DNA of 64,000 bases from Anaeromyces robustus (Eukaryota > Neocallimastigomycota > Neocallimastigomycetes > Neocallimastigales > Neocallimastigaceae), in NCBI GenBank assembly GCA_002104895.1, contig MCFG01000364.1:1-64000 (forward strand), given 5' to 3'. The notes beneath the pieces are model-generated. The model saw nothing but the letters and a program-made list of their open reading frames with translations, had not been told where the DNA came from and did not search any database. A program made the translations under genes and the position numbers. Positions 13,401 to 25,225 of this stretch are shown piece after piece (positions within the stretch are counted from its first letter, which is position 1; every line of letters begins with the position of its first letter).

Positions 13401-15439
13401 GATAAAAAAAATAAAAATGTATATGCAAATTCATATTTATTCTATAATAAAAATGAATATAGGAAAATTTAATTTTTAAATAAATTTACCATGGAATATA
13501 GAATAGTAATTAATAAAACAAATTTTAATTTAAAACATATAAAACAATAAAAATTTAAATTATTTTATCATATTTTATAATAATATAAAAAATATATTTA
13601 AATAATTACTATTTTTATAAAAAAATAGATAATATATAAGAACAACAAAAGGAAGAATATATTATAAATCTAAAAAAAATTTTTTCAATATTCGGAATCA
13701 TTACAGAAATATTATTAGAATTTTTCGGTTAGATAAATTATACCGAATGAAAATAGAAAATTCTCTTTATATTTTATCATTTCTTTTCTTAAGATTCATT
13801 TTCTAGAAAGAAATCGCAATTTCATTCATTCTTAAAAATTTTGATTTTTTGAAAAACTTTTTTTACGAAAAATTATAAATAAGTATAAAATTTCGCTTAA
13901 AAATTTCTTCATCTTCGTGTATTTAACAGTTAGCCATAATAATGTTAAGGATTCGAATCGATTATAGATATAATCTACATTATATCTATTAATTATTATA
14001 AAAAATAATTTAAATAAATAAATAATAATATTTATATTAACAATAATTATAATTTATATATCCTCTGTATTAGATTATTGTATATATTGACCAAGTTACT
14101 CATTAAACCAAATAAAAAATTTACAAATAATAATAAATAATTATAATAAAAATAATAATAAATAAAATATTAATATAAGAATTAATATGTCCATAAATGT
14201 AATCTAAATTAAATATTCTATAATATAAATTTACATGAAGTATTCTATAATATAAATTTACATGAAGTAATTCTTTTAACGCGTTAGCATTACTAATAAC
14301 ATTATTGAGTGATAATTAATTCTAAGGTAATATAAATATATATAACAATAAAATAAAATATATAAAAAGTATTACCGAAGAGTAATAAAAATATTCGTGT
14401 GTTTTGTTTATTAATAGTGTGAATTTATATAATATTTATAATATTAATTAGAGCTAACTTGAATCTCTGTTCGAGAGGTAGTAAATATTTAAAAAAAAAT
14501 ATTAATTTTTTAACTTTATTCACTTACTTAGTTTATTTATAAACCTCCTTTTTTACAATCTTTGTTGATACAATATTCCCTTAAATATATAGATTATTTC
14601 CAAATCAATATTTTTAAACCTTTTATTCTTTATAAACTAATATTAAATAAAAAATCTTTATAATATTTATTTATATCTTAAAATATAAAAATATAATAAT
14701 TTTATTAATATCCTTATTAAAATTATTCTTATATTTTCAATATTTTATTAATATTTTTAAAAGGGGAATTAATAGCAGCTATAAAAATCAAAAAAGAACA
14801 CTTAAAAGCTTCAACAAGTAATTTACAGAAGGAAAAAGAAAAAGAAAAAATTGTTGATATATCAGGTTCAGAGTGTTATTTTATTTAAAATATTGATAAA
14901 ATATTTAAATAAATTTTGTTAATACTTATTAATAAAATTTATTTACTTATATCAGGTTCAGAGTGTTATATTTTACTAATATTTTATAATAGTTATTTTT
15001 ATCAATATTAAATATTTTATAAGATATATAAAAAATATTCTTATAAGTAAATAAATTTTATTTAAAATGTTTTCTATTATATATAAAGTTTATTATAAAA
15101 TATTAATAAGATTTATTTAAAATATTAATAAAGATATTGAAAAGTATTAATTTATTATGGATTAATAATAGAAATATTATTAATCAATAATAAATTAATA
15201 CTTTAAAATAATTCTTATAATAAATATTTTATAATAATAAATATATAAATAATTATATTTAAAATAATTCTTATAAAAAATATTTTATAATAATAAATAT
15301 ATAAATAATTATATTTAAAATAATAATTTTATCCATTCTTTTCCCTTTTTCCATTATTTTTTCTCTCCAACTTAAAAACCCTAGACAAATACAGAAATAA
15401 AATATTCCATATAATCCAAAGTTAATTTATTGTTATAAA

Positions 15440-15745
15440 CCGTAACGTTAAAATTTGGTGGAGATATCGGGGATTATAACAAATAACACACAGGATAGAT
15501 TTTTAATACAAATTTTTTTATTCTAATAAAACATATTTTTTATATTGATTACTGTAAATCAATATTTAATTTATTTCTAAACCTTATATTGTTCATAGAT
15601 TTTCGGTTTAAGTTTAATCTACATAGTAATTGGACTACTAGGCTCTGGACTGCTATATTTTATACCGAATATAGTAACCGTGGCAAACGCGTGGACAAGA
15701 CGCCATAGAAGAGGCAAGCTGTACATAAGGCATTATGTACTATCG
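15440..15745. other. GC-richer island, possible retroelement remnant
   Basis: This stands out from the surrounding AT desert. At 15451 AAATTTGGTGGAGATATC resembles an LTR end followed by a TGG-type primer-binding site. At about 15,650-15,740 there is a GC-richer segment with the hairpin GTACATAA-GGCA-TTATGTAC. No coding frame is recognisable. A decayed retroelement leader is the simplest reading but is unproven. Confidence 0.35.
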
Positions 15746-16349
15746 ATTGAGTAATATAAATTATTAATAATTTATAATTATTGATAACTAATAAATTACT
15801 TAATTTATTAGTAATTAATATATATTAATTAGAGATAGTTTAAATATTATTATACTAACTATTTAAAAAATAATTAATTTTTATTATGTTTATATTGACT
15901 TCTAATATTGACAAGTTAAACTATCACACATAATACTTTGCATTCAAAATTTTTTGATACTGTGGAAATGAATCTGTTTTCTTCTTTCCGTTAATTAGGT
16001 TAATGACTATGAAGAATTTAATCATATTCCTTCCTTTTAATAATTTATTATTAAAAGGAAGGAATATTATTTAACAATCGAAAATTTTTAAGTTTTGTAT
16101 ATAGAGAGCTAAAAGAACTTATCAATATAGATTAAAATAATATATAGACTTGATGATTTAACATTCTGTATATTGGACTATATTTACATAATAATTATAT
16201 AAATTAAAAATAATTTTAAATAAATTTTAATATATGTAAAAAAAAAATAATTAAATTAGAATATTAATTATCTTAAATAATAAGTTAGTTTGGAAATACA
16301 TTTCAAATAAAATACTATATAAATCCATATTTACAATATAGATTTTTTA

Positions 16350-16476
16350 TAAGTGGATCGAAAAGATATTCGAGCTTAGTTATTATTAATTATTTATCAG
16401 TTACGTGGGTTGAAGAGAGTTCTAACGTAATATAATCAAAATCAAGTTAAGTGGGTCGAAGAGAGTTCGAGTTTAA
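16350..16476. repeat. Three imperfect direct repeats
   Basis: The motif AAGTGGRTCGAARAGAGTTCGAG recurs at about 16350, 16403 and 16449, the middle copy being the most diverged (GTGGGTTGAAGAGAGTTC). It is non-coding. The copies contain TTCGA, reminiscent of the B-box cores found in the window's LTRs. Confidence 0.7.
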
Positions 16477-16589
16477 CAATAATAAATTATCAATCAATCC
16501 TTTTTGTATTGTATATGATCAGAATTAGAACTAATATTAGAATTAATAATAGGATTAAGATTAGAATTAGAATTAATATTAGAATTAGA

Positions 16590-16802
16590 TTAATTAAAAT
16601 TATTAATGTTATTATTATCTGGATAATTAATAATATAATTATTATTATTATAATCGATAGCTCTATATTTATTAAATTGTGATTCTTCTTGAGGACTTAA
16701 AGGTCTTTTAAATTTGGAAATATTATCTAGATATTTAATATCAGTATTTGTAAAATTATTGGAATTTTCATCGGAATTATTCAAATAATTTTGAATTAAC
16801 AT
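16590..16802 (-). CDS. Hypothetical Asn-rich small ORF
   Basis: A 70-codon frame starts at ATG 16802. Its N-terminal half has a more balanced composition, including a KRPLSPQEESQFNKYRA segment; the C-terminal third is almost all Asn, Ile and Tyr. No family is recognised. A tRNA-like module on the same strand lies 60-130 bp upstream, so it may be part of a retroelement leader or a host gene fragment. No intron signals were followed. Confidence 0.25.
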   Translation of the reverse strand: MLIQNYLNNSDENSNNFTNTDIKYLDNISKFKRPLSPQEESQFNKYRAIDYNNNNYIINYPDNNNINNFN

Positions 16803-16861
16803 TTCTGATGAATTATGGTTAGAGGCGGAGTCAAACTAGAGATTCTCAGAATAGTTATCAG

Positions 16862-16935
16862 GAATAGTCGAAGTAGGGTAGATGGAGGAGTCGAACTCCT
16901 TACCTTGAGATAACTGGTCATTGTCCTTAACCATT
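16862..16935 (-). other. tRNA-like module (A and B boxes), not a tRNA gene
   Basis: On the minus strand an A-box-like AATGGTTAAGGAC is followed about 35 nt later by GGAGTTCGACTCC, a paired T-arm with B-box core. The 5' acceptor half pairing with the 3' CCATCT is missing, so it is not a functional tRNA. It resembles the modules at the starts of the LTRs in this window and probably marks a decayed LTR. Confidence 0.55.
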
Positions 16936-17110
16936 TAATATTCTTTTTTTATTTAAAATAATAATATTATTATTTATTAATAAATATATTGATATTTTTC
17001 AAACTAACCCAATTCAATGAGAATTAAAATTCTTTAATAATCATTATTGAATTAGATTTATATTTTTAGAATAATTATAACAATCAATTAATTATAATTT
17101 ATAATTTTAG

Positions 17111-18072
17111 TGATCACCGTAATCTTTTATATCAAAAGAAACCCGAAAAGATGTCGCAAAGATTAGTACGCTGGGCTTTATTCCTCTCTTAATTCAACTT
17201 CAAAATTGTTTATCGTGCTGGTTCTGCTAATGGTAAAGCTGATGCACTTTCACGAAGACCTGATTATACTATCAAAGATGAAGAACTTTCTTCCATTGAC
17301 ACTCCTTTTTCGGTACTTAGACCTGAAAACTTTTGTGCAGTTGCTTCCATAGTATCATCATTAAACGAAAAAATTATCAGAGAATATTCCAAGGATAAAT
17401 TTTACCAAGAAACTTATAAGAAACTTATCTCAAACAATTCTTCTGAACAAAATGACTTCTCCTTAATAACTTTTTATTATTCAAAGGGAAAATATATGTA
17501 CCAACTAATTGTCGTTCACTTGTTCTTAATGTTTGTTACGATTCTCCCTCTGCTGGACACTTTGGCATCAAGAAAACTCTTTCTTTAACCAATCGTGATT
17601 TCTGGTGGTCTTCCATGAATTCAGATATAAAAGAATACGTACGCTCCTGCGAAGTTTGTTGCCGAGCTAAAGATCTTAGACATAAACCTTACGGATTTCT
17701 AAACCCTCTTGAAATTCTTGATCGCCCTTGGACTTCTCTCTCAATGGACTTAATTACTGACCTCCCTTCTTCAAATAACTTTACTTGCATTTTTGTAATA
17801 TTGGATTGATTTTCAAAAATGGGTCATTTCATTCCATTTCCCAATATTCTTTCCGCTGAAGACACAGCAATTGCTTTTATGAACACTGTTTTTCGATTTC
17901 ATGGCCTTCCAATTGATGTTCTTTCTGACAGAGGTATCCAATTTACTTCAAAATTTTGGACTTCAGTTTGCAACTCCCTTAGCATTTCTATGAAGCTCTC
18001 TTCACCATTTCATCACCAGACAAATTGTCTAACAGAGAGGGTGAACTCCATTATTGAACAGTACCTTAGATG
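17111..18072 (+). pseudogene. Chromovirus pol fragment (RNase H to integrase core)
   Basis: This fragment is homologous to the middle of the chromovirus polyprotein at 53.3-55.9 kb (minus strand). It runs from the RNase H segment around DHRNLLYQKKPEKMSQRLV to the integrase core (WTSLSMDLITDLP, LSDRGIQFTSKFW, LTERVNSIIEQ). Stops and frameshifts interrupt it: a stop in the RNase H region near 17190, a frame change near 17470-17610, and a TGA near 17807. The left edge begins abruptly in RNase H. The right edge is an inversion breakpoint. Confidence 0.9.
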
Positions 18073-18117
18073 TTATAACAAAATTCTGCAAGGTATAAAT
18101 ATTTGCTCCAATCGGTT
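18073..18117 (-). other. Micro-inversion inside the chromovirus fragment
   Basis: After CAGTACCTTAGATG the expected integrase coding sequence stops. The next about 45 bp, TTATAACAAAATTCTGC through CCAATCGGTT, match the same gene segment in the opposite orientation. The near-intact chromovirus copy has this segment on the plus strand at about 53,897-53,941, while its gene is on the minus strand. The skipped intervening sequence is absent. Confidence 0.85.
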
Positions 18118-18155
18118 AGGTTAGTTTAGTGTGTCTTGTAATAATACTAAGATTA

Positions 18156-19919
18156 CTACAAGAATCGATTAAAAGTTTTTCTTGTAACACCATCTACTTC
18201 AGCGTCGACCATAGCAATAAAGTAATCTATCCCGTCAATTTTCGTAAATTTTTCTTCAATAAAGTCTTTAATTACTTTGGACAGTAAGGTTTCTTGATCT
18301 TCATTTGAGATTTTCGTGACTAATTGTAACGAACTTAGTGAGAAATTCACTAGGTTGTTGTAGTATTTCAATAATTAAAATAAAATAAACAAACAAAATA
18401 AACAACACAATATTAAAACATAATGTTTATGGATTTATTTTGTATTTTATTTAATATTTAAATATTTAATATTTTTCTTATTAATAATGACTCCAAGAGT
18501 AAAAATAATATTAATACATTTCTTTTATATTCAAGACTTATTCTAAATCATTACGTGATTGGTTTACTTATTTAAATAACAAAATATTTAATTATTTAAC
18601 TATTACTATAATTAAGTGAATACATAATTAGTATCTAAATAAAATCGTATTTATATCTAAGTGAACGAATAACTAATATCTAAATAAATCTAACTAAGTG
18701 AATGAATAATTATAGACTAAATAATTCTATTAATAAAATAAGTAAATGAACAAATGTATTAATAACTAAATAAATGAATAATTTTCCAAATCAAAAAGGT
18801 AAAAGTAGGATTCGAACCAGTGATATCTATGATAAAGGTAGAAGTAGTTACCGTTGAGCCACGAAGTTCCTTAATGTCGTTGTTGATACCGTTACAAATC
18901 TGATTATCCGGAACTTTTCTTTGTAACTCCTCTGATACTGCTGGATTAATTCTGTTATTAAGTCCTGGAAAAAATAGCTTACCTCTATCCCACATATCGC
19001 TATCCCACTCTTTCACACTGATAGGGATGGACTTATAATTTTTTAATTTATTTTTTAGGTATTTATCAATTGCTTCTGGGTTTCCTTGTTTTAATAACAT
19101 TCCTTCTCCTTGCAAACCCCATTCTTCTAATTGTTTGGCGGTAGCATTAGTTTGGAATTCCCCTCTTTTAAGACGTATTTCTTCGGGATAGAATACACGG
19201 TACAATTCACAGCAATATGTCAATTGTTCCTTTAATTGTTGTTCTTCATAATTTCTAATTTTTTCGTTTTGCTGTTCAATGTAAGCTTGTAAGGCTGGAT
19301 CCTGTTCTAATTTTCTTTTTAGGTCTTTATCGATGGGATCAGGCTTGACTTGACTTTTGGATAGTTTCATTTCTTTTAATAATTCAGTGAAAGACTTCAT
19401 AGATTCTTTTTGTTTTCCTTTTGATTTTTTAGTGTTTTGATCGGGAATGGTTTCTCCTAAACCATTGGTATTCTCAAGTGCTAATTCTGTCACTGCAGGG
19501 GCTTCTTGAGATGTACCAGCTTTTTGGGGCCTCACTGTCCCCTCCGTTCCGTCCTGCAAGGCGGTCGGCTGCGGAGTTACACTCTGACCTGGATGAGTGA
19601 CTTTCTTATTTGATTTCATCTGGGTGTGTAGGAAAGTTATCGATTCTCGTTTAGCGTTATCTGGTTGAGCCAATCGATCCGCAGTTTTACTTCTTTCCGA
19701 TAACAAGGAAGCTTGCCTTAATCGTAAATCAATTAATGCTAAGACTCTTGAAGACTCAGGTAGTCGATTTTGGTTTAGATAATAATTAACCTGTTGAATA
19801 TAGTAGTCAAATGAAGAATTGGAACTACTAAAATATTCTTGTTTGTCTTTAACTAATTGATAATGGAGATTCAACCAAATATCTCCAGTTTCGAAAGATC
19901 TACTTTTGTTTTGAATTTC
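18156..19919 (-). pseudogene. Gag-like ORF split by a solo LTR
   Basis: The upstream part (19919 to 18897) is open for about 340 codons: an N-terminal segment with NYYLNQNRLPESSRV, a Pro/Thr-rich linker, then a charged helical region (LKEMKLSKSQVKPDPIDKD) and a C-terminal segment ending near KVPDNQI. The downstream part (18324-18156) continues with LVTKISNEDQETLLSK to a stop. Between them is an LTR. Size, helical Gln/Lys-rich character and setting downstream of a gypsy RNase H suggest a retroelement Gag or accessory ORF. No zinc knuckle or enzyme motif is visible, and the family is not recognised. The first in-frame start is unclear because the frame is open back to about 19919. Confidence 0.5.
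18325..18896 (-). mobile_element. Solo LTR, family C, with tRNA-like head
   Basis: On the minus strand the element begins TGTAACGGTATC (18896) and ends TTCGTTACA (18325), giving TG...CA termini. About 40 bp inside the 5' end lies a tRNA-like module with A box TGGCTCAACGG and consensus B box GGTTCGAATCC. It interrupts the gag-like ORF. The flanks share only AAT, so a 5-bp target duplication is not clear. No internal region follows, hence solo LTR. Confidence 0.7.
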
Positions 19920-20366
19920 TTAGGCTTTCTCGGCTTCTTATTACACCGAGAATTTTTATTTTTATAAAGAATGAGTTAATAAAATTTGAACCGACGCTGT
20001 GTTCTATATTAAAACTTCTTTAAGCTGTGGTTTTCAGCCAGATTCTTGTATTAAAAGTCACGCTAAAACTTTTGTTGGTTTAAATTAACACTTTTAGTTA
20101 ACACTTTTTTTTTTTTTTTTAAACAAATATTATTTATTTATTTTTTTTTTTTTTTATTTTTTTTTTTTTTTTTTTTATTATTTTATTTATTTATATTATT
20201 TTATTTATTTAAATATACATTTATTATTACAAGAATTTATAAAAATAAAAATTCTGATTTTAAAAGTTTTAGGGGAAATTATCTTCCTTTTATACTAATT
20301 TGATACATAATTATTCTATTATTATAAATTTAATGGTTTTAACTAAACTAAGTTTATTCAATAATT
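19920..20366. other. Spacer with poly(T) tracts
   Basis: Separates the gag-like ORF from the Gypsy-2 RNase H end. It contains T runs at about 20,105-20,175 and no supported gene. The AAGCCGAGAAAGCCTAAG stretch (minus strand, about 19,920-19,945) could be a decayed basic Gag tail in another frame. Confidence 0.4.
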
Positions 20367-20853
20367 TTATTCTTTTCTTATTGGTCGAGATAACATATCG
20401 GCGAAGGTATTATTTGATCCTTTAATATAATGTCCAATTATATTGAATTGTAATAAACGTTCCTTATATCTCATTCTTCTAGCAATTTCCATTTTAGTGG
20501 GTTGACCATTAATACTTTGACTTAAGGCTTTGTTATCGGTAAATATGCATATTGGATGTTCGGTGTTATTTAGGAAATACTTACTGTGTTCCAACGTTTT
20601 GATTACGGCCAACATTTCTTTATCAAATATCCCATAGTTTTGTTCAGTGGAAGAGAACTTAAAAGTATAGCAGTGAATTAATTTGACCTTTCCTAGTTTT
20701 ACTTCTTTATTGAGGTCTTTCATGTTATAATGTTGGAACGATTCCTTATTTAATTTATCCCCCCCAAAACGTTGGAAGAGGAGACCGGAGGCCCAGTAAT
20801 CCGAGGAATCAGAAACTAGGATAAATTGTTCAGAGGGAAAATGAGCGTGTAGG

Positions 20854-21568
20854 TGTAACGGAACGGTAGTTCCAATATTACAATTGACACCAAAATCTGA
20901 AGTAAACACAAACAAAATAAAATTTAAAATAAAAGATACTTATTGCAATATCAGAACACCTTTCCTTTGTTAACCTGAAAGGTCGGTGTCGAGATATATA
21001 TATTAGTAAGATTTAGTTTTAAGTTTTATTTTATTTTTATTTAAAATATGTTTTATTAGAATTTAGTTTTATTAATTATTAAAAATTAATAATAACTAAT
21101 CTTTGTAGTATTTCAAACTACTTATGAATTAATTATTACTAATATATATAAAGTTATAAAAGAATAAAAGCACAAAGAAAAATATTTTAACTAAAGATTT
21201 TACACCTATTTATACTTTTTGCGGAAAAATAGTTTTAAAAATAAAAGTTCATAAAAAATAATAAAAATTACTAGAAACTAAGATATTTTGTTATAAAATG
21301 AATCTCATAGAAAAATAAAGAAATATTATATAATTTTTTCTTAAAGTTTCTAATTCTATTCCATGTAATTCTATAAAGAAATACAGAAATAAAATACAGA
21401 AACAAATACAGAATAAAATACAGAAATTTATAATAAATAAATTTAAAATAAAATTTTTATAAAATTTGGAACAAGGTGTGAGTCGAACCCAGAGTGTTCT
21501 CCCAGATGGTCATAGTTACTAACCACTAGACCATGGTTACTATTTTACTAATTGAGGGATTCGTTACA
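20854..21568 (-). mobile_element. Solo LTR, family A variant, in Gypsy-2 pol
   Basis: Minus-strand LTR starts TGTAACGAATCCC (21568) and ends at 20854. It is flanked by a perfect 5-bp direct repeat GTAGG (20849-20853 and 21569-21573), the expected signature of integrase-mediated insertion. Just inside the 5' end is the tRNA-like module (A box TGGTCTAGTGG, B box GGGTTCGACTC, about 21,471-21,545). A TATAAATAGG promoter motif lies near 21,205. It separates the RT and RNase H segments of Gypsy-2; removing it brings ...SIP next to LHAHFPSEQF, with a residual frameshift. Confidence 0.88.
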
Positions 21569-23274
21569 GTAGGGGATTGATTTCAATATGATAAGATTAG
21601 TAGTTAATTGATGAACTTTATTTTGGTCCCATTTGTTATTGATATAATCATAGAGTGGACTAGTAAACTTAGCCAAATCTTTAATGAATGGGGCAAACCA
21701 GTTACAAATACCTAATAAATGTTGTAATTCTTTAACATTGATCAGGATTTGAACGGAGTCTAAAACATTTTTATTTAATGGTATGTAGGATCCATTAGAG
21801 ATTGCAAATCCTAAGTAATTAATAATTGATGGGAAAAACTCGCATTTGGTAATCTTGCAAAAAAGATTATTGGCTTTTAACTTGTTTAATACCCATTTGG
21901 TGTTTTCCAGGCATTCATCTCTAGTTTTCCCATATATGAGGATATCGTCTAGGTAGACTAACACTCCATTATCAAGTTTTTCAAATAAAATGTTATGAAG
22001 GACTGGAAGAATGGAGGTGCATCTGAAAGTCCAAACGGTAAGACGTTCCATTTGAAGTTTCCAAATTCAGTGGAAAAGGTGGTTAAATTACTTGTCATTT
22101 CATCCGTGATCCTTATTTGGTTATAGGCCGATCGTAAATCCAGTGCAATTATGTATTGGTGTTGGGCTACTGTATTGACTTTATCTCTTAAGTTAGGAAT
22201 TGGATACTTAGAAATATGACAAATTTGATTAATCATTGGGTAGTTGAATACTTGTCGAAATGTACCATCTTTCTTGGGTACTGGAAACATGGATACTGCA
22301 TATGAAGTGTTTGATGGTTAGTGTAACGAATCTCATGGTAAGGTTCGAGGTTATATTTTATTTTTACTTTTATTTTATTTTATTTATATTTATTGTTGTT
22401 ATTTTTATTAAGAAAAATTTATTCTTTTTATATTTTATGAAATTTTTATAGTTTAAGAATTACATTTTATACTTTAATTAGTTATTTTAATTAAATATTC
22501 ATTTACTTTAGTTTAATAATTTTAATTGATATAATATTTTCTTAATATAGTTATACTTTTTAATAAACATAAATTATTTACAATAATATTTTTAAATTAA
22601 AATATTTAATAATAATTATTGATATAAAAATATAATAATAATTTTTAATAAATATATTTCAATATTAATAATTAAGTATTTTTAGTTTAATTTACATCTT
22701 CTTAATTAATATAATTAAAAATAAAAATATAATAATATATTTAAAAATATTTAAATTAAATAATTGTAATAATTTTATTTAGTTTAATTATTCATTAAAA
22801 TTTAATAAGGTTAGGAAAACATTTAAGAATAATAATAATTTTTAACATAATCAATTATTTTAATTTATTCTTTACCACTCACAATTGATACTGATATTTA
22901 TTTTGTATCTTTAATATATTTTAGGAACGCGACAGTTGGGGAACACGACAATATAATATTTTCATAATAAGATATTTATTTTATGTTTTAATAGACTATT
23001 TATTTATTTAAAAATAATTAATTACATTTAAATTATAATTATAAATAAAATATATTTATTCCAATAATTAAATATAATATTAATTCTATTTAAAACATGT
23101 TTATAATGACAATAATAACTATTTCTGAAAATTAATATTGAAAACCTTGTGTTGAAAATAATAATTCTTTTAAATTATAAAATATTGATAATAAAATTCT
23201 TCTAATTATTCTTTTATACTTATCTGGAGCAATTCCCTAACTCAGGAAAAGTCCTCGTTTAATTTTATTATTAT

Positions 23275-23888
23275 TGTAATAAATTGTAAAAAATAAGTAA
23301 ATTATTTTACACAATTATTTTGATTGTAATAAATTGTAAAAAATAAGTAAATTATTTTACACAATTATTTTGATAGACCCAACAGGTCTACACAGAAAGT
23401 AAATCAGAAAAGAAGATTGGTTTTATAAGAACTTGTTTTATTAGATTTATTAAAAGTAAAAATTTATTTATTTATTAATTAATTTTGTAATATTCTGAAT
23501 TACTTATAATTAATTAATAAAATCGCGAAGAATTAATCATTTAAAAATTTTACACCTATTTATACTTTTTACGGAAAAATAGTTTTCTTCGTAAAAAGTT
23601 GTTTAAAATTTCTAGAAACTTTTGATTAAAATCTTATGGAAAAATTTAGAAAAATTTAATATAAAAGTTGTCTTAAAATTTTTGATTGTATTCTATTAAT
23701 TTCTACGTAAAATACAGAAATAAAAATACAGAAATAAAATACAGAAATTCATAATAAAAATTTAAAAAATAAAATTTTTATAAAGTTTGTAACAAGTGTG
23801 AGTCGAACCCAGAGTGTTCGCCCAGATGGTCATAGTGACTAACCACTAGACCATGGTTACTATTTTATTAATTGTGAGATTCGTTACA
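23275..23888 (-). mobile_element. Solo LTR-A with 5-bp target duplication
   Basis: Minus orientation, TGTAACGAATCTCAC at 23888 and ...TTATTACA at 23275. It is flanked by ATTAT on both sides (23270-23274 and 23889-23893). It carries the tRNA-like head at about 23,800-23,868 and the TATAAATAGG promoter element. A 50-bp segment at its 3' end (starting TGTAATAAATTG) is tandemly duplicated (about 23,275-23,372), explaining its extra length over other LTR-A copies. Confidence 0.9.
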
Positions 23889-23972
23889 ATTATTATTTTT
23901 CTTTTATATCTATATTTTAATTATTTATCCAATCATTTACATATTATTATCCAATAATATGATTGAATATTT

Positions 23973-24565
23973 TGTAATGATATGGATCCATTATGGCTAC
24001 TAATTAGGCTCAGTTCTACCTGCTTCTATTATTATGTTGGTTGTCTCTGGTTCGAACCTTACTCTTTACCTTTCGGAATAATATTATTTATTTAATTAAT
24101 AATAAATATATTCACTCAATTATTAGATAATAATTTACTTAAATTAATAATATGTATTCATTGAAATAAATTTATTTAAATATTAATTTATTATTCACTT
24201 AATTAATATAATAATTTATCTAGTTCTTAATATTATATTTATTTAATTAAAATAATAATTAAATAATTATATAATTCTTATTTTAAATAATTTGCCCAAT
24301 CATGTAATAATTTAGAATAGATTTTTGAATATATAAATTCATGTATTTTATTTTATTTGACTCTTTGAGTCGATATTAACAATCAATTAATAATAAGTAA
24401 AATATAAATATCAACCATAAATAAATGAACAAATATATATTATATAAATGAATCTACTAATTAATTAAGTGAATAATCAATAGTGTTATAAATAATTTAA
24501 TATATTATATTATTATTTATTATTAATTTCCTACAATAACCTAGTGGTCACTCCAAATCTTTACA
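23973..24565 (+). repeat. 5' LTR of the non-autonomous element
   Basis: Begins TGTAATGATATGG and ends CAAATCTTTACA. A tRNA-like head carries TGGCTACTAATTAGG and B-box GGTTCGAACCT about 50-90 bp in. TATATAA near 24,330 lies 38 nt upstream of GAGTCGATAT (24367-24376), the segment complementary to the primer-binding site. An A-box-like CCTAGTGGTCA lies near the 3' end. Confidence 0.92.
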
Positions 24566-24575
24566 ATATCGACTC
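24566..24575 (+). promoter_or_regulatory. Candidate self-primer binding site
   Basis: ATATCGACTC immediately follows the 5' LTR and is the exact reverse complement of LTR segment 24367-24376 (also 25620-25629). There is no TGG start, unlike a tRNA-primed site. This is the arrangement known for Tf1/Tf2 self-priming. Confidence 0.75.
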
Positions 24576-25225
24576 CCCGTTGAAACAACACCCACTACCT
24601 TGTTGTAGGACCAATCCTTCCAAGGTTTTCACCGTTCAACGTTTCAATAAACGCCATAAATCGAAAATCTATTTTCAATAATATTAAAATAAGAACAACA
24701 ACGCATCCATCAATCTTTTTCGGAAATTTTTTAATTTTACCAATCGGTTTAAAAAATGATGCGTTTTTCACTAAATATAAATTATCTCCATCAGGAGTAC
24801 ACTTTGAACTAGTTTGGAACATTCTAGAACAGTTTTACCTATTTTTCTTCTCAAAAAATCTTTATTTCAAATTTGATGCCGTTAGCCGCATTTTTTGGTA
24901 ATTTTCTGTTCATACTCAATTCTACTAGAAAACCAGATACCAATTTATCTTTATTTTATCTGTGCCTGCCATATAATACCTCTTAAACTCTACTTCGATA
25001 TAAAATTTTAACTACTATTTTAGGATACGTTACCGCTAAATAATCAAATACTATAACTCTAATATTTTAATATATCTTTTTGTAGATACTATCTTATACA
25101 AATTTTTTTTTTAGGCTTTTAATGATTACTCTCGATTATAACTCTCTTTAGATTATCTACAAACTCTTATTTACTATTCTTTTATATTAGCGATCGTCTG
25201 GTATCCGATCTTTAGAGGAGGACCA

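Larger units (their letters stand above)
5242..15439. other. AT-rich desert without supported genes
   Basis: About 10 kb of very AT-rich sequence. Only short open frames exist, for example a 70-codon frame at 10910-11122 (+) rich in Lys, Asn and Ile; it has no recognisable motif and may be chance or a gene remnant. Structured items inside are listed separately: hairpins near 5.7, 6.4 and 7.5 kb, and tandem duplications near 6.6 and 10.4 kb. A 27-bp direct repeat containing ATATAAATTTACATGAAG occurs twice at about 14,225-14,275. A TTCGA B-box-like motif lies at about 14,475. Confidence 0.6.

Noticed and set aside
22260-22451. Small plus-strand protein crossing the LTR boundary
   Set aside because: Runs from antisense RT into AT-rich LTR; no codon character.
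23800-23868. Genuine tRNA genes within LTR-A copies
   Set aside because: A and B boxes and part of the acceptor stem match, but the T stem and anticodon arm do not pair; position is fixed within the LTR, so they are tRNA-like modules.
24595-24822. Protein-coding gene inside the non-autonomous element
   Set aside because: 75 antisense codons, no recognisable domain, and no expectation for this element type; probably chance.
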